A stretch of DNA of 64,000 nt from Adenophora triphylla var. japonica (GCA_022495995.1 JAFEMH010007505.1:1-64000), one strand, 5' to 3'. Counted from the stretch's first letter, positions 13,301 to 21,391 are shown. Translations and numbers: made by a program. The notes: generated from the letters alone by a model not told the origin.

Positions 13301-15264
13301 AGTCAAACAGCCTTTTCCCGTTTCAGAAATATCCGTAGCAAGCCTTGCCCACTTTGGAAACCTTTGTTGCTTACCTTGTCATCATGTTATCTATATCATC
13401 CTGATATCACGGAGAAGATCTTAGAGAAGGATGAACATGAGGGTTTCATAGCCTGGGCATCCGCTCTTTGTGTTATCTCGTCCAGCAAGTTTGAGCATGG
13501 ACTCTCATCAGAGTCTGAGTTCAAGTTAACTGGTTAGTTTCAAACTGCTGTGTTTTTATTCAAGTCTATCTGTTTACTTTGTAATGCATTGCCAAACGAG
13601 GAAGTTAGAATTTCACTTAGGGTTAAAATCATTATAGTCTGAAATTGGCAGAAATGTTGGGCAAAATTATACTCCCTCCGTCCCTGTTTAATGTTCTCAG
13701 ATTGACTTGGCACGAGGATTAAAAAAAAGCAAATGTAGTATGAAAAGTAAAGTAAGAGAGAGAAAGTGGGTGGGGAGTTTTTGTTGTGAGGATGATAAGT
13801 GGGTCCCATTGTCCATTTGAAGTAATAAAGCAACTAAGAACCTTAATCTGGGACAGACTAAAAAGGTAAAAAGGAAAGTAAGAACCTTAAACCGGGACGG
13901 AGGGAGTATAAAATAAAAATAATGCACAGAAAGAGGGTCAAAATTATCTGAGTTCTTTCTTGAGATCTGCAAGCATGTTAAGGCTGCCCATGACAGTTCC
14001 TCAGTTAAGTAATTGATAGTTTGATACTCCCTACGTCAAAAAATGAATGACCAATTTTTTTTATTCTTTTTTAATTTACTCTTGATCAAGAGCAAATTAA
14101 AATTTTTTTTGGTCATTCATTTTGGACAGAGGTAGTGAGTGATATATTAACATCGTTTCTGTCGTGGGACTGCTTTGCTGCAGTAATGACGCTGGTGAAA
14201 GTGATCGAGAGGCTACTGGGACTAGGAAATCAGACTGGTGGGCTGTTGTGGGACTGCTTTGCTGCACTGATGGAGGCATCTGTACGGTTGAGAGAAGTGC
14301 AAGAAGAAGAGGAAGAAGAAGGTGATGAGGATGCTAGTGACGAGGAGGATGACGACGACGACAACGATGATGATTCCGAGGATGACGTGCGCGAAGAAAC
14401 TGAAGAAGAGTTCTTAGAGAGGTGTGCACAAGCAGCCGTCGAGTTGGAAGATGGAACTGTGGTTGAAGAAGGAGATGAGGAAGATCAAACGCAAGAAATT
14501 GAATTGGGTAAGTCCACTTCATCCTCTTCATACTTACAAAGTTTGAATGCATCGTCCCAAAAAGTGGTCTCCCTTTACTTTTTAGTTTGTCCCAAAAGAA
14601 CTGTCACATTTGTCCAAAAAGTTACAATTTTAGTGTATTTCAAATAGGTGCAAGCGAGTAAAACTACATTCTTAAAAAGTTGCACTAGTCAAATAGGACT
14701 ATTGTCTTGTTGTGGCGGGGGGACCATTTTTTTTCCCGACCTGCATATATTGGAAATTAGCTGATCTCTGAAGTTTATTAGGATCCGCAATAGCAACATG
14801 CAGTTTTAATGAAGGTTTCCAAACTTCATCATACTCCGTCCCAAAAGGTAGTCCGTTTAACAATGCTCAAACTTCTTAAGAAATATAGACTTACATAGGT
14901 AGTCCGTTTAACAAGTTAAACTTTTTAAGAAAATAGATTTACATGCTTGATCCTCCTTGAAATTGCCATAAAAGTGTTGTTTTATTTTTTATTATTTTAG
15001 TGAGACATACCAAAAAGAAAAGAGACTATGATTTGAAACAGAGCATATTCAGAATATGATGCTATCTATCATCACGTAATTGCAATATTTACATTATAAA
15101 CATTGGCGGCAGGTGGTTTGGAGGAGGTGGATCAGCTAACTGTTGTGCGGTCATTCATAGAGAGAAATGGCCAAATTCTGCTACAAGGAAAGTCAATGCT
15201 GCCGAGGGAAGTTATTTCGAGTTTCATTGAAGCCTTCCCTGAATGCAGTTTATACTTGCAGTAG
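1355..15264 (+). CDS. Importin-beta-like ARM-repeat nuclear transport receptor (spliced)
   Basis: Probable karyopherin of the importin-beta superfamily, which carries cargo through nuclear pores under Ran-GTP control. Exons read from splice sites: about 1355-1432, 2868-3053, 3747-3943, 4040-4100, 4447-4521, 4639-4716/4717, 5014-5076, 5154-5237, 5309-5469, 6338-6377, 6458-6601, 6763-6882, 6977-7192, 7512-7682, 12851-13532, 14184-14507 and 15113-15264 (TAG 15262-15264). Phases agree except at 4717. The product has helical ARM/HEAT-like repeats, a basic [13 protein letters not shown] stretch (about 5335-5374) and a strongly acidic run near the C-terminus (about 14300-14390), as in the importin-7/8/9 group. 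It resembles the plant ARM-repeat family annotated as SAD2-like; I recognise the family, not the exact orthologue. Upstream exons are decayed, so function is uncertain. The 5.2-kb intron 7683-12850 holds a LINE. Confidence 0.8.
1433..2867 (+). other. Intron of the importin-like gene
   Basis: Starts at GTACTTGTAAG after the PDGKT exon and ends at TTTTTGCCAG before the YFLNPKV exon. The two exons join in phase 0. No mobile element with clear ends seen inside. Confidence 0.7.
3279..3528. mobile_element. Stowaway MITE (250 bp)
   Basis: Long terminal inverted repeats of about 50 bp begin CTCCCCCTGTCCC and end GGGACAGAGGGAG. They are flanked by a TA target duplication at 3277-3278 and 3529-3530. 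The inverted repeats are almost perfect, so the whole element can fold into a hairpin. It lies in the intron between the exons 2868-3053 and 3747-3943. TIR sequence and TA duplication fit the Stowaway group (Tc1/mariner-related, non-autonomous). Confidence 0.9.
5688..5943. mobile_element. hAT-type MITE (256 bp) with 8-bp TSD
   Basis: Imperfect terminal inverted repeats: CAGTGGCGAATCCA at the left and the complement of CAGTGGTGAAGCCA at the right. An exact 8-bp direct repeat, TGCATGAG, flanks the element at 5680-5687 and 5944-5951. An 8-bp duplication is the signature of hAT transposases. There is no coding capacity. It sits in the intron 5470-6337 of the importin-like gene. Confidence 0.85.
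6204..6229. repeat. (AC)n/(AT)n microsatellite
   Basis: About ten AC units followed by a short TA run, in the same intron as the hAT MITE. Confidence 0.9.
7683..8640 (+). other. Intron sequence left of the LINE, with a 32-bp direct repeat
   Basis: Begins with the donor GTCAGTTT after the exon ending AEQ. It contains an exact 32-bp direct repeat at 8123-8154 and 8308-8339, beginning GGAAGTCCATTTTAAGG. Beyond 8360 it is very AT-rich. No gene seen. Confidence 0.6.
8750..8974 (+). repeat. Two tandem 5' monomers of the LINE (about 111 and 114 bp)
   Basis: Both units start GCGCTACACTTCAAAGACC (8750 and 8861) and end with a GGTGGTGTC-AA/GA-CATGCA stretch. Each contains GCGACGCGCCATCTCTTCG. They are GC-rich, unlike the surrounding intron, and sit directly before the endonuclease region. 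They look like 5' promoter monomers of the LINE. Confidence 0.75.
9050..10308 (+). pseudogene. LINE endonuclease domain (EEP/APE-like), broken
   Basis: N-terminal part of the LINE protein, which nicks target DNA to prime reverse transcription. Conserved blocks: CLQETKW (Mg-binding Glu) near 9128-9148, GGDLNGHV near 9448-9471, a QIDFFLV block near 9649-9669 and a [12 protein letters not shown] block (catalytic His) near 9727-9762. The frame is interrupted by a stop at 9359-9361 just before GLDAS-like sequence, and again at 10306-10308. A basic linker follows (about 9770-10300). The order endonuclease then RT is typical of RTE proteins. Confidence 0.8.
10435..11363 (+). pseudogene. LINE reverse transcriptase domain, broken
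   Basis: Contains [12 protein letters not shown] near 10470-10505, [14 protein letters not shown] near 10590-10632, [14 protein letters not shown] near 10845-10887, [15 protein letters not shown] near 11020-11065 and the catalytic FADD box near 11119-11130. The region is split by frameshifts between about 10665 and 10773 and by a stop at 11361. Compared with working RTE proteins the palm is complete in content but not in one frame. Confidence 0.8.
11372..11880 (+). pseudogene. C-terminal domain of the LINE protein, broken
   Basis: Reads as [19 protein letters not shown], then [16 protein letters not shown] and, in a second frame, [15 protein letters not shown] and RGRPKQTW. These blocks follow RT in plant RTE elements. 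A TAG at 11630-11632 separates the two halves. Confidence 0.7.
11881..12079 (+). repeat. T-rich run and (GTT)n tail of the LINE
   Basis: A low-complexity T/AT run (11881-11995), then a short 3' terminal block with a small CCCCAAA-TTTGGG stem, then about nine GTT units ending at 12079. This is the 3' end recognised by RTE reverse transcriptases. Confidence 0.8.
12080..12850 (+). other. Intron sequence right of the LINE
   Basis: AT-rich intron ending with the acceptor GAATTGTCAG before the exon at 12851. No element or gene recognised. Confidence 0.6.
12851..13532 (+). CDS. Large exon of the importin-like gene
   Basis: A 682-bp exon giving 227 codons plus one base, with no stop. It contains a [19 protein letters not shown] block, a proline-rich [12 protein letters not shown] turn and several helical pairs typical of ARM/HEAT repeats. 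Donor GTTAGT follows. Joining base G pairs with TA of the next exon to make GTA. Confidence 0.85.
13672..13906. mobile_element. Stowaway MITE (235 bp)
   Basis: Starts CTCCCTCCGTCCC and ends GGGACGGAGGGAG with TA duplications at 13670-13671 and 13907-13908. An internal copy of the terminal motif (AAGAACCTTAATCTGGGAC) near 13835 repeats the right end. It lies in the intron 13533-14183. Confidence 0.85.
14027..14135. mobile_element. Short Stowaway-like hairpin MITE (about 109 bp)
   Basis: Begins CTCCCTACGTC and ends in GGACAGAGGTAG. The arms AATGAATGACCAA and TTGGTCATTCATT pair around a TTGATCAA centre. The left TA is present at 14025-14026; the right end is degenerate. It ends about 48 bp before an exon. 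Confidence 0.7.
14164..14266 (+). repeat. 19-bp direct repeat spanning a splice acceptor
   Basis: GTGGGACTGCTTTGCTGCA occurs at 14164-14182 and at 14248-14266. The first copy ends in the acceptor (TGCTGCAG) used before 14184; the second copy is inside the exon, coding for WDCFAAL. Confidence 0.8.
14184..14507 (+). CDS. Exon encoding the acidic C-terminal loop of the importin-like protein
   Basis: Encodes [15 protein letters not shown], then a run of Glu and Asp residues (about 14300-14390) and the [18 protein letters not shown] helix. Acidic stretches at this position are a feature of the importin-7/8/9-type karyopherins. Donor GGTAAGT at 14508. Confidence 0.85.
14834..15046. repeat. Possible degenerate Stowaway-like element
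   Basis: A CTCCGTCCCAAAA start after TA at 14832-14833, and a GAAACAGAGCAT end. A GGTAGTCCGTTTAACAA block occurs twice inside (near 14847 and 14898). Ends are poor, so this is weakly supported. Confidence 0.35.
15113..15264 (+). CDS. Terminal exon of the importin-like gene
   Basis: Follows acceptor GGCGGCAG. It encodes [20 protein letters not shown] and ends SLYLQ-stop (TAG at 15262-15264). The end matches the position of the acidic exon in related karyopherins, so the C-terminus is complete. Confidence 0.85.
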
Positions 15265-15990
15265 CTTCATTCAACAATAGAAGTAAGTGTGGATTATGTA
15301 TTTGTTTGTCGATTTTGGTTTTGAAACATATACATAGGATAGGATAGGTTTTATTATATACTCAATATTTTGGTTATTCATTTTGGGACGGAAGGAAGGA
15401 AGAGAGCAGTTGTTTGTTGAAGATGCAAGTGATTATTCCATGTAAAAGTATTTGGGCAAAGTGTCTGTGTAGTGTGTGTGAGCAGCAGCCCTTTTGGGAC
15501 GGATGGATGGGAGTAGTTGTTTGTTTTTTACTCTTCTGAAAACTTTTTCCTCACAACCAATCCGTCCCTAAAAGAAGAAAAAACCCACCAATAACCATGG
15601 AGGCATCAACCAACACTAATACTGCCAGATTGTGCAAATTAAAATGTTGGATCCATGACTCACATTCTTGTATATTTTCGTGACTTAAACTACTAAGAAC
15701 TGGGCACCAATTGGATGAAAATAATTTGATAATCCACCTTTAACATCAGGTGATTCCGTCTCTGGAAGTTCAAGGAACCCAACTGGTTTAATGTTTTCTC
15801 CAGATGGATGGATCGAAGAACATGGAATAATCAAGAGTATCCGTGAAACCTGGGGCGCAGTTTGTAAATTTTGGTTCTCCTCTTGTATAATTCTTTTCCA
15901 ACTTAGTCATTCCATATGTCGTATCCATTAGATTCATGTGCAAAGATTTTTAAATAACTAAAGCTTTCAACGAAAGACTGAAGCAATTCT
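15265..15990. other. 3' flank of the importin-like gene; no further gene
   Basis: Probable 3' UTR followed by AT-rich sequence with scattered GGGACGGA fragments of Stowaway ends (near 15386 and 15498). No polyadenylation site can be fixed by eye. Confidence 0.5.
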
Positions 15991-16101
15991 AGCAGCATTC
16001 GATCTAGCCGAAAACGGCATAAACTGTATCCCAATTTCCGCCATTGTATTCGGTTCACCACAAGTGGGTAACAAAGCTTTCAACGAAAGACTGAAGCAAT
16101 T
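15960..16101 (+). repeat. 29-bp direct repeat within the phospholipase fragment
   Basis: AAAGCTTTCAACGAAAGACT and the following nine bases occur at 15960-15988 and again at 16073-16101. The second copy is the coding one (KAFNERLKQ). Confidence 0.85.
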
Positions 16102-16495
16102 TTCAAACGTCAAGATCTTACCGTCCGGAAAATTGACCTGATCCCACTATACCCAAGTGGGGTTTTGGGATACGTTTATTCCGGAACAGAGCTGTTCATC
16201 GATACACGGAAGTCGCCGAGCTTGAAGGAATCGAGGAATCCGAGCGACTGGCATGACTGGCAGGCGATGTTGCATGTGGTGGCGGGATGGAATGGGGACG
16301 AAGGGGAATTTGAGTTGAAGGTGAAGAGGAGCTTGGCATTGGTGAATAAATCGAGTGAGTTCTTAAAAGAGGAGTGTTTGATTCCAGGGTCATAGTGGGT
16401 TGAGTAAAGAATAAGGGAATGGTTTTGGATGGAAAATGGCGAGTGGAGTTATGGCGCCGCCGGCGGAGGAGGATATTCCGGTGCCAGAGTATTGA
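15991..16495 (+). pseudogene. DAD1-like class III phospholipase A1 fragment (PLA1-II type)
   Basis: C-terminal part of a plant phospholipase A1-II, enzymes that cut sn-1 acyl chains from membrane lipids. Recognisable blocks: AAFDLAENGINC, IVFGSPQVGNKAFNERLK, then in another frame IDLIPLYPSG, SPSLKESRNPSDWHDWQ, MLHVVAGWNGDEGEFELK, and in a third frame the C-terminus APPAEEDIPVPEY-stop at 16457-16495. The GHSLG nucleophile segment is absent: the 29 bp before 15989 are instead a copy of 16073-16101. Frameshifts occur near 16113-16135 and near 16400-16450, and a TAG (16393-16395) replaces a Trp codon. It is dead. Confidence 0.8.
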
Positions 16496-16884
16496 CTTGA
16501 CATAATAACTAGACAGGCAAGCGCAAAAGCAGGATTGAAAGTTTTTGGAATTTTTATTTTTCGTTTCCTGGTTCATTAAGTATTTACCTCTTCAATGGAT
16601 GGCTTTTTTGCCAGTTTGCCTCTTCCGCTTACCCTTATAACCCTTAGTCGTTAAGTTTGTATAACAATGACTTTCATGCCCCTACATTATTTCGGTTTCT
16701 AAACTTGACACGTTTTACTAATTTGGTCATTCATGAAGCTACTTTTTTTTTTCTAACCCGATCACCTCACAAAACCAGACCTCGCATGTTCAAAACATCA
16801 AAAGGGTTATTTTCTCTCATAAAAAGTCTCAAAGACAAAAAGTAAAAGAGAAAGGAAAGTGAGACTACCTCAAAGAGCAAAGGA
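16496..16884. other. No gene; transition from gene flank to retrotransposon nest
   Basis: AT-rich sequence without recognisable ORF. The left edge of element 3 lies somewhere here. Confidence 0.4.
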
Positions 16885-18309
16885 GAAACAATCCATGGAG
16901 GCAGCCTTATTCCGGCTGTACATATCCAGAGAAAAGTAGAGCTCTGCCAATCCGGCCTCACCCCATGAGACCGTCCCAATCCCGTCAACATCCTCCAGAG
17001 ATTCGAGGAGGCAAGTCATTGCCAGAGTCCCAAAATTGGCAAAAATGGTGACTGACAGCATCAACCACACAAAGGCTCTAGCAAGCCGTGGGCGGTCACC
17101 TCACTAGCGACAAGTCCCGCATGCGGTTACGGAGACTGCCACCTCGACATTCCTCGTCTCCATTCCGAGCCCCTTGGGAATAAGCTCAAACCCAACCAAA
17201 GCTCTGAATTCCTCAGCAGTGATATGATCCCTCCAGGTCACAGGCCTCCCGGTGAACTGTAAGCCAGTGATAGCAGTGAAATCGGCCGGAGTCACTGTCA
17301 GCTCCCCCCAGCTAAGATGAAAGATGTGGGTGGTGTCCCACCAGAACTCAGATAGGGCCTGGACCAAGCCCTTGCTCTTCGAGGTAATGTGAATACCTCT
17401 GCCGATGGCCTCAATAAACAAATCCAAGCCGATAGCCCTCACCAGCTGCTTAGGGTTCGCCCCATTCTTCACAAAATTGGGCATCCTCTCCCACAGCTTC
17501 ACTGCAATCTCAGAAGGTCCCCTAGACTTGTTCTCCTGTAGACAAGCACAACAAAAGAAATGTGTCAGTCCTTCATCTCATTTCGAAAGCATGCATATAT
17601 TCGAAAAGTGCACATATTTTCAAAAGAAAAGCATTCATAAAAAAAAAATTTCTAGCATCCTATGTATAGAAAACACGTCTTTCATCACTTGAAACACAAT
17701 CATGCTAAGCACATTGCTTTCCTAAGCACATAATCCCAATTTTCAAAATTATTTTCACATAAGCATTAATTTTTTTTCTCAAAAATGGCATGCATGAATC
17801 CTTTTCATCGTCCAAAATCCCGTTTTCTCATCTATGACCTAGTTCTAGCACATGCAAGAACTCCGTCACCTCTTAGACAATTATCCTTCTTACTTTTTTT
17901 TGAAAAAAAGTGGGTCATTCTCATTATTTTGTCAAATAAATTGCACATGCATATTCTTTCATCTTCTTAGCCTCATAGGTTAATCATTAAGATTTCAAAA
18001 TCATCGTCAAAAATCCTAGAAAAATTCGAGAAAATTCCTAAAGCTTGGGTCAAGCCCTAAATCAATCAAAATTCAATCAAAATCGACGGAATTGAGCAAA
18101 CTAAGAATGCTTACCCCAACCGATTGAGGGTTTGTCGATTTGTGCTCCCTTCTACCCGGATAGAGCTCCGATGGAGGTGTAAGGAAGTCATACCTCCTCT
18201 TCGTACGGACGAGTTCCTTCCTCCTCCTTCTCGCGGCCGCGGAGATGTTCCTTCTAGCTTGCCTTGGAATTGATTCCTCCGGGATCCATCCTAAATCAAG
18301 TAGAGGCAA
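16870..18309 (-). pseudogene. Antisense plant mobile domain (PMD) gene of element 3, two exons
   Basis: PMD proteins (related to MAIN/MAIL1) are found both as host nuclear proteins and inside transposons; their biochemical role in elements is unknown. Exon 1 is 18309-18115 (65 codons, rich in Arg/Lys), ending at a GTAAGC donor. Exon 2 starts at 17535 after TCTACAG, so phase is kept. It encodes ALSEFWWDTTHIFHLSWGEL, the core PMD motif, then TVTPADFTAITGLQF and, beyond, ARAFVWLMLSVTIFANFG and LEDVDGIGTVSWGEAGLAEL. A TAG at 17104-17106 breaks exon 2 in frame. The end of the domain is lost near 16870. The intron (about 580 bp) is in antisense to the element. Confidence 0.75.
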
Positions 18310-18404
18310 AAGGATTGAAGGATTTTGAAGAAAATTCTCTCCATCCTCTCTCTTTCTCGGCAGTCTTGGGCGGAAATAATGCCCAGTCCCCGTTCAAATT
18401 CTGT

Positions 18405-18474
18405 TTTAAATAATCTGGAGAAATCAGGCTTCTGGCCGTACGGCCTCTTTTTCCTCCCTCTCATGTCGGGCGGC
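18405..18474 (-). promoter_or_regulatory. Candidate promoter of the antisense PMD gene (element 3)
   Basis: On the minus strand: a GCCGCCCGAC copy (18474-18465), a perfect palindrome GCCGTACGGC (18444-18435), then 22 bp, then TATTTAAA (18412-18405), about 96 bp upstream of the PMD ATG at 18309. The same arrangement is found in the LTR promoters. Confidence 0.55.
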
Positions 18475-18683
18475 CTGTTTCGCTCTGAGCAAAATTTACC
18501 TTTTTGCCCCTGGACTTTCCACTTGGGCATATAATTCTCGTTATCTTTTAACTAAGATAACGTTGCTTCCTAAAAGATATCCTTTATCTCCTAAGCAAGT
18601 AAGCTTTCTTCCCCAGTCGCCTCTGTTACTTCCGTTATAACGGGATAACGCTAGGTGACAACCTCCGAATTGTCGAAATCCGA

Positions 18684-19033
18684 ACTTTAGCTACCTCTAT
18701 CTCACAGATAGTGAAGTACGCTCAAGTTCTCCAAACTTTAGCTACCTCTATCTCCTCGATAGTGAAGTATGCTCAAGTTCTCCAAACTTTAGCTACCTCT
18801 ATCCCATATAGTGAAGTATGCTCAAGTTCTCCAAACTTTAGCTACCTCTATCCCAGATAGTGATGTATGCTCAAGTTCTCCAAACTTTAGCTACCTCTAT
18901 CTCCTCGATAGTGAAGTATGCTCAAGTTCTCCTAACTTTAGCTACCTCTATCCCAGATAGTGAAGTACGCTCAAGTTCTCCAAACTTTAGCTACTTCTAT
19001 CCACTCGATAGTGATGTAAGCTTTAGTTCAATC
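18684..19033. repeat. Tandem array, 7 units of about 50 bp (element 3)
   Basis: Units start ACTTTAGCTACCTCTAT at 18684, 18735, 18786, 18835, 18884, 18935 and 18984. Each has a small inverted repeat (CTATC with GATAG) followed by GTGAAGTA and CTCAAGTTCTCC. There are no spacers. Confidence 0.9.
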
Positions 19034-19140
19034 AGGTGACAACCTCCATTAATTGTCAATCAGGTGACAATCTCCATTAATTGTCAATCAGGTGGCAACC
19101 TCCATTAATTGTCAATCAGGTGACAACCTCCATTAATTGT
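19029..19140. repeat. Tandem array, 4 units of 28 bp (element 3)
   Basis: Units contain CAATCAGGTGACAACCTCCA followed by TTAATTGT. A diverged single unit sits before the 50-bp array near 18652. Confidence 0.9.
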
Positions 19141-19204
19141 CAAAACCTCAAGGATCCTAGACATCGTTCCTAACTATCTAGTGATGCTTGAACTATGACC
19201 AAGG

Positions 19205-19525
19205 CTTGATTCCTCCGGGATACGTAGGTAGCCTTTCATAAAAGGTCCATCCATCCGACCACTTTGGTCACCCTGTTCCTTCGTCACTCCTCAGTGATGA
19301 AGTAGCCCTCATAGAGGTCTTGACATCTGACCACCTCGGTCACTTCTAGCATATCCCCAGTAGGATCAATTACTTGACCTCCTAGGTCATTTTCTATGCT
19401 ATTTCCCCAGCAAGAGACCAGTTTTCTCTTCTCTATTCCTCAGCGGATCCTTTCAGAACTACGGCCTGGCTTGATTCCCACTCGGGATACGTAGGTAGCC
19501 TTCCAGAGGTTCAGCCACTCGAGCA
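19205..19525 (+). other. Conserved pre-PPT hairpin block, present twice in element 3
   Basis: A GCTTGATTCC...GGGATACGTAGG block occurs near 19205-19235 and again near 19468-19498. Related single blocks lie before the polypurine tract of elements 1 (complement, 28025-28070) and 2 (61268-61300). The GATTCC and GGGAT parts can pair. Confidence 0.6.
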
Positions 19526-19604
19526 CCTTGGTCATCCTAATCCGTCTCGGCATTCGTCAGATCGGATCCTTTTCTATCGACAACCCCACTCGCCCTGCAA
19601 GTGA

Positions 19605-19621
19605 CGTTGCCGAGGGGCTTC
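19605..19621 (+). promoter_or_regulatory. Polypurine tract of element 3
   Basis: GTTGCCGAGGGGCTTC lies directly before the LTR start. The same GCCGAGGGGCT occurs before the 3' LTRs of elements 1 and 2. It primes plus-strand DNA synthesis. Confidence 0.65.
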
Positions 19622-19860
19622 TGTAAGTACCCAAATCTGGCTCATGCCTTCCGATTAATTTTATCGGCAACTCCGGTAAATTTCCTGGTAATTCCCCAGA
19701 CTTTCCTAGAGTTCCGGAGCAATTCCGGATCTGTTCCAAACCTCTTAAGGGATGAAGGGAATGCTTAGTAATTAAGAAACACGTTTTTCTTAATTACAAA
19801 AAGCTTCTAGAATTGCCACCTTGCATGATTCTAGAAACATGCTGAGTCATTGTGGATAAT

Positions 19861-19933
19861 GCCGCACGGCTGCATTAGGAAGAGACTCCTAGCCGCACGG
19901 CCTCATTGGCGATTTCCAGACTGCCTATAAATA
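19861..19933 (+). promoter_or_regulatory. LTR promoter of element 3: paired GCCGCACGGC plus TATA
   Basis: GCCGCACGGC at 19861-19870 and 19892-19901 (31 bp apart). The second is exactly 24 bp before TATAAATA at 19926-19933. A start site about 30 bp downstream would be expected. Confidence 0.65.
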
Positions 19934-20279
19934 GAGCCCTCCTCTTCCCATTTTAGCAGGACGAAAAACACACACCATACACCATACTCAGCTTCAAAAG
20001 CTCTCCAAAACACTGCTGGAAATCCAAGAGGTTGAAGAAATCCAAGAAGCCACCTCCCTCCTCCTTGAAGATCCCAAAGTTGGTCCTTCCACCTAGCAAG
20101 ACCCAAAGAAGAAGAGGCCACCACTATTGGTAACCTCTCATTCCCTTACCTTGCATTATACTTGCTATATGTGATTTAATTACTCCTCGCATTCATATAT
20201 TGTCATTATCTTGCTTGGGAATTGGCATTTATCATTAAAGATCCTATCTTTATCATACCCCCTTTCCCCCTTGCATGAA

Positions 20280-20720
20280 TTAAGCATCACTTGCTATTAA
20301 AAATGTAATCTTTACATCCAAAGGTGCATCCTTTGCACCTAAAAACCTCCTTTTTACACAAAAATGTCATCTTTATGCATCCTTTGCTCATAAAAATGCA
20401 ATCTTTACATCCAAAATGCATCATTTGCATATAAAGATCATGTCTTTATAATAAAGGGGCATCCTTTGCACCTAAAACCCAATTAAATGCATCCTTTGCA
20501 TTAAAAATCATCTCTTTGCATGAACTTAGCATCCCTTGCTTTCAAAATGCAATCTTTGTGCATCCTTTGCGTATTAAATCCTACTTTTCCTCATAAAAAT
20601 ACATCCTTTGCATAAAGATCACTTCTTTACATCAAAAAGCATCATTTGCAATCAAAAGCATCATTTGCAAACCAAAAATGTCATCTTTTCACTAAAAATG
20701 TCATTTTTACATGCATTTCC
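20280..20720. repeat. Short interspersed direct repeats inside the element 3 LTR
   Basis: Degenerate repeats built from CATCCTTTGCA, ATCTTTACAT and ATGTCATCTTT, spaced irregularly at about 20-40 bp. The same type is present in the element 4 LTR at 25300-25466. Confidence 0.75.
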
Positions 20721-21391
20721 CCCCATGTCCCCATTAGCAACCTTCGGAATGGACCGGTGTAAAGATCCTATCTTTACATCGTTTCTTCTATTAAAGGTGC
20801 AATCTCTTTAGAAAGGGATAACCTTGAACCCTATATCTCCGATTATCACTTAAGACGAGCATGAAGCAACTATATGAGCTCGATCGTCTTAAGGTGTAGG
20901 ATTGATGGGCTAAGGACATTCCTTCCTAAAGAACCTCATTTTGGACTATAAAAGAGAGTCCATCTCTCGATCACGCAAGTCCCGAGGCTAAAAAGCGATG
21001 ATCACAAGTCCAAGATGAGGACGGGATCAAAATCCCGAAAACACATAAAATCCAAGAAATCCCAAACGACAACCAATAAATGGTTTGTACGTCCGGAAGA
21101 CAACTTGGGACATTCCCCCCCTCTTTTCAAACACATGCACACAAGAAAGCACGCAAGCAAGCACGATAAACGGAATCTAGGGAGACTTGCTACGGCAAGG
21201 CACCTTGGGTGAACGACGATCCGTTCTTCCCAAGGGGTAACTTAACCTCCGAACCCATAAAAACCTTTTTTTCAAAGTTTTGAGGAAATCAAAATGGCGT
21301 GGCGACTCCGTTTTTCAAATGAAACCCGATGTCTTCAAACTCGCGTGAATCCAAATTTTGGGCACACATTCACAAAGAGGGTTCCTGTTCT

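Larger units (their letters stand above)
16885..21374 (+). mobile_element. Element 3: 3' remnant of a Tat-lineage Ty3/gypsy element
   Basis: Plus-oriented remnant with an antisense PMD gene, two tandem arrays, a conserved hairpin block, a polypurine tract and a 3' LTR, in the same order as in elements 1 and 2. The 5' LTR, gag and pol are missing. The LTR end at 21374 abuts the internal region of element 4, which lies in the opposite orientation. Family assignment rests on this shared layout and on LTR similarity, not on pol. Confidence 0.7.
19622..21374 (+). repeat. 3' LTR of element 3 (about 1753 bp)
   Basis: Starts TGTAAGTACCCAAATC and ends ACATTCACA. TATA octamer TATAAATA at 19926-19933. 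It shares its whole length, in diverged form, with the split LTR of element 4. A polymorphic stretch of short repeats (CATCCTTTGCA, ATCTTTACAT) fills 20280-20720. A GGCGTGGCGACTCCG stretch lies near the 3' end, as in the other LTRs. Confidence 0.8.

Noticed and set aside
18684..19033. Regular repeats resembling a CRISPR array
   Set aside because: Units are contiguous tandem copies without unique spacers, in a plant retrotransposon.
20608..21212. Short plus-strand ORFs in the element 3 LTR
   Set aside because: Low-complexity LTR sequence, no counterpart frame in the element 4 LTR.
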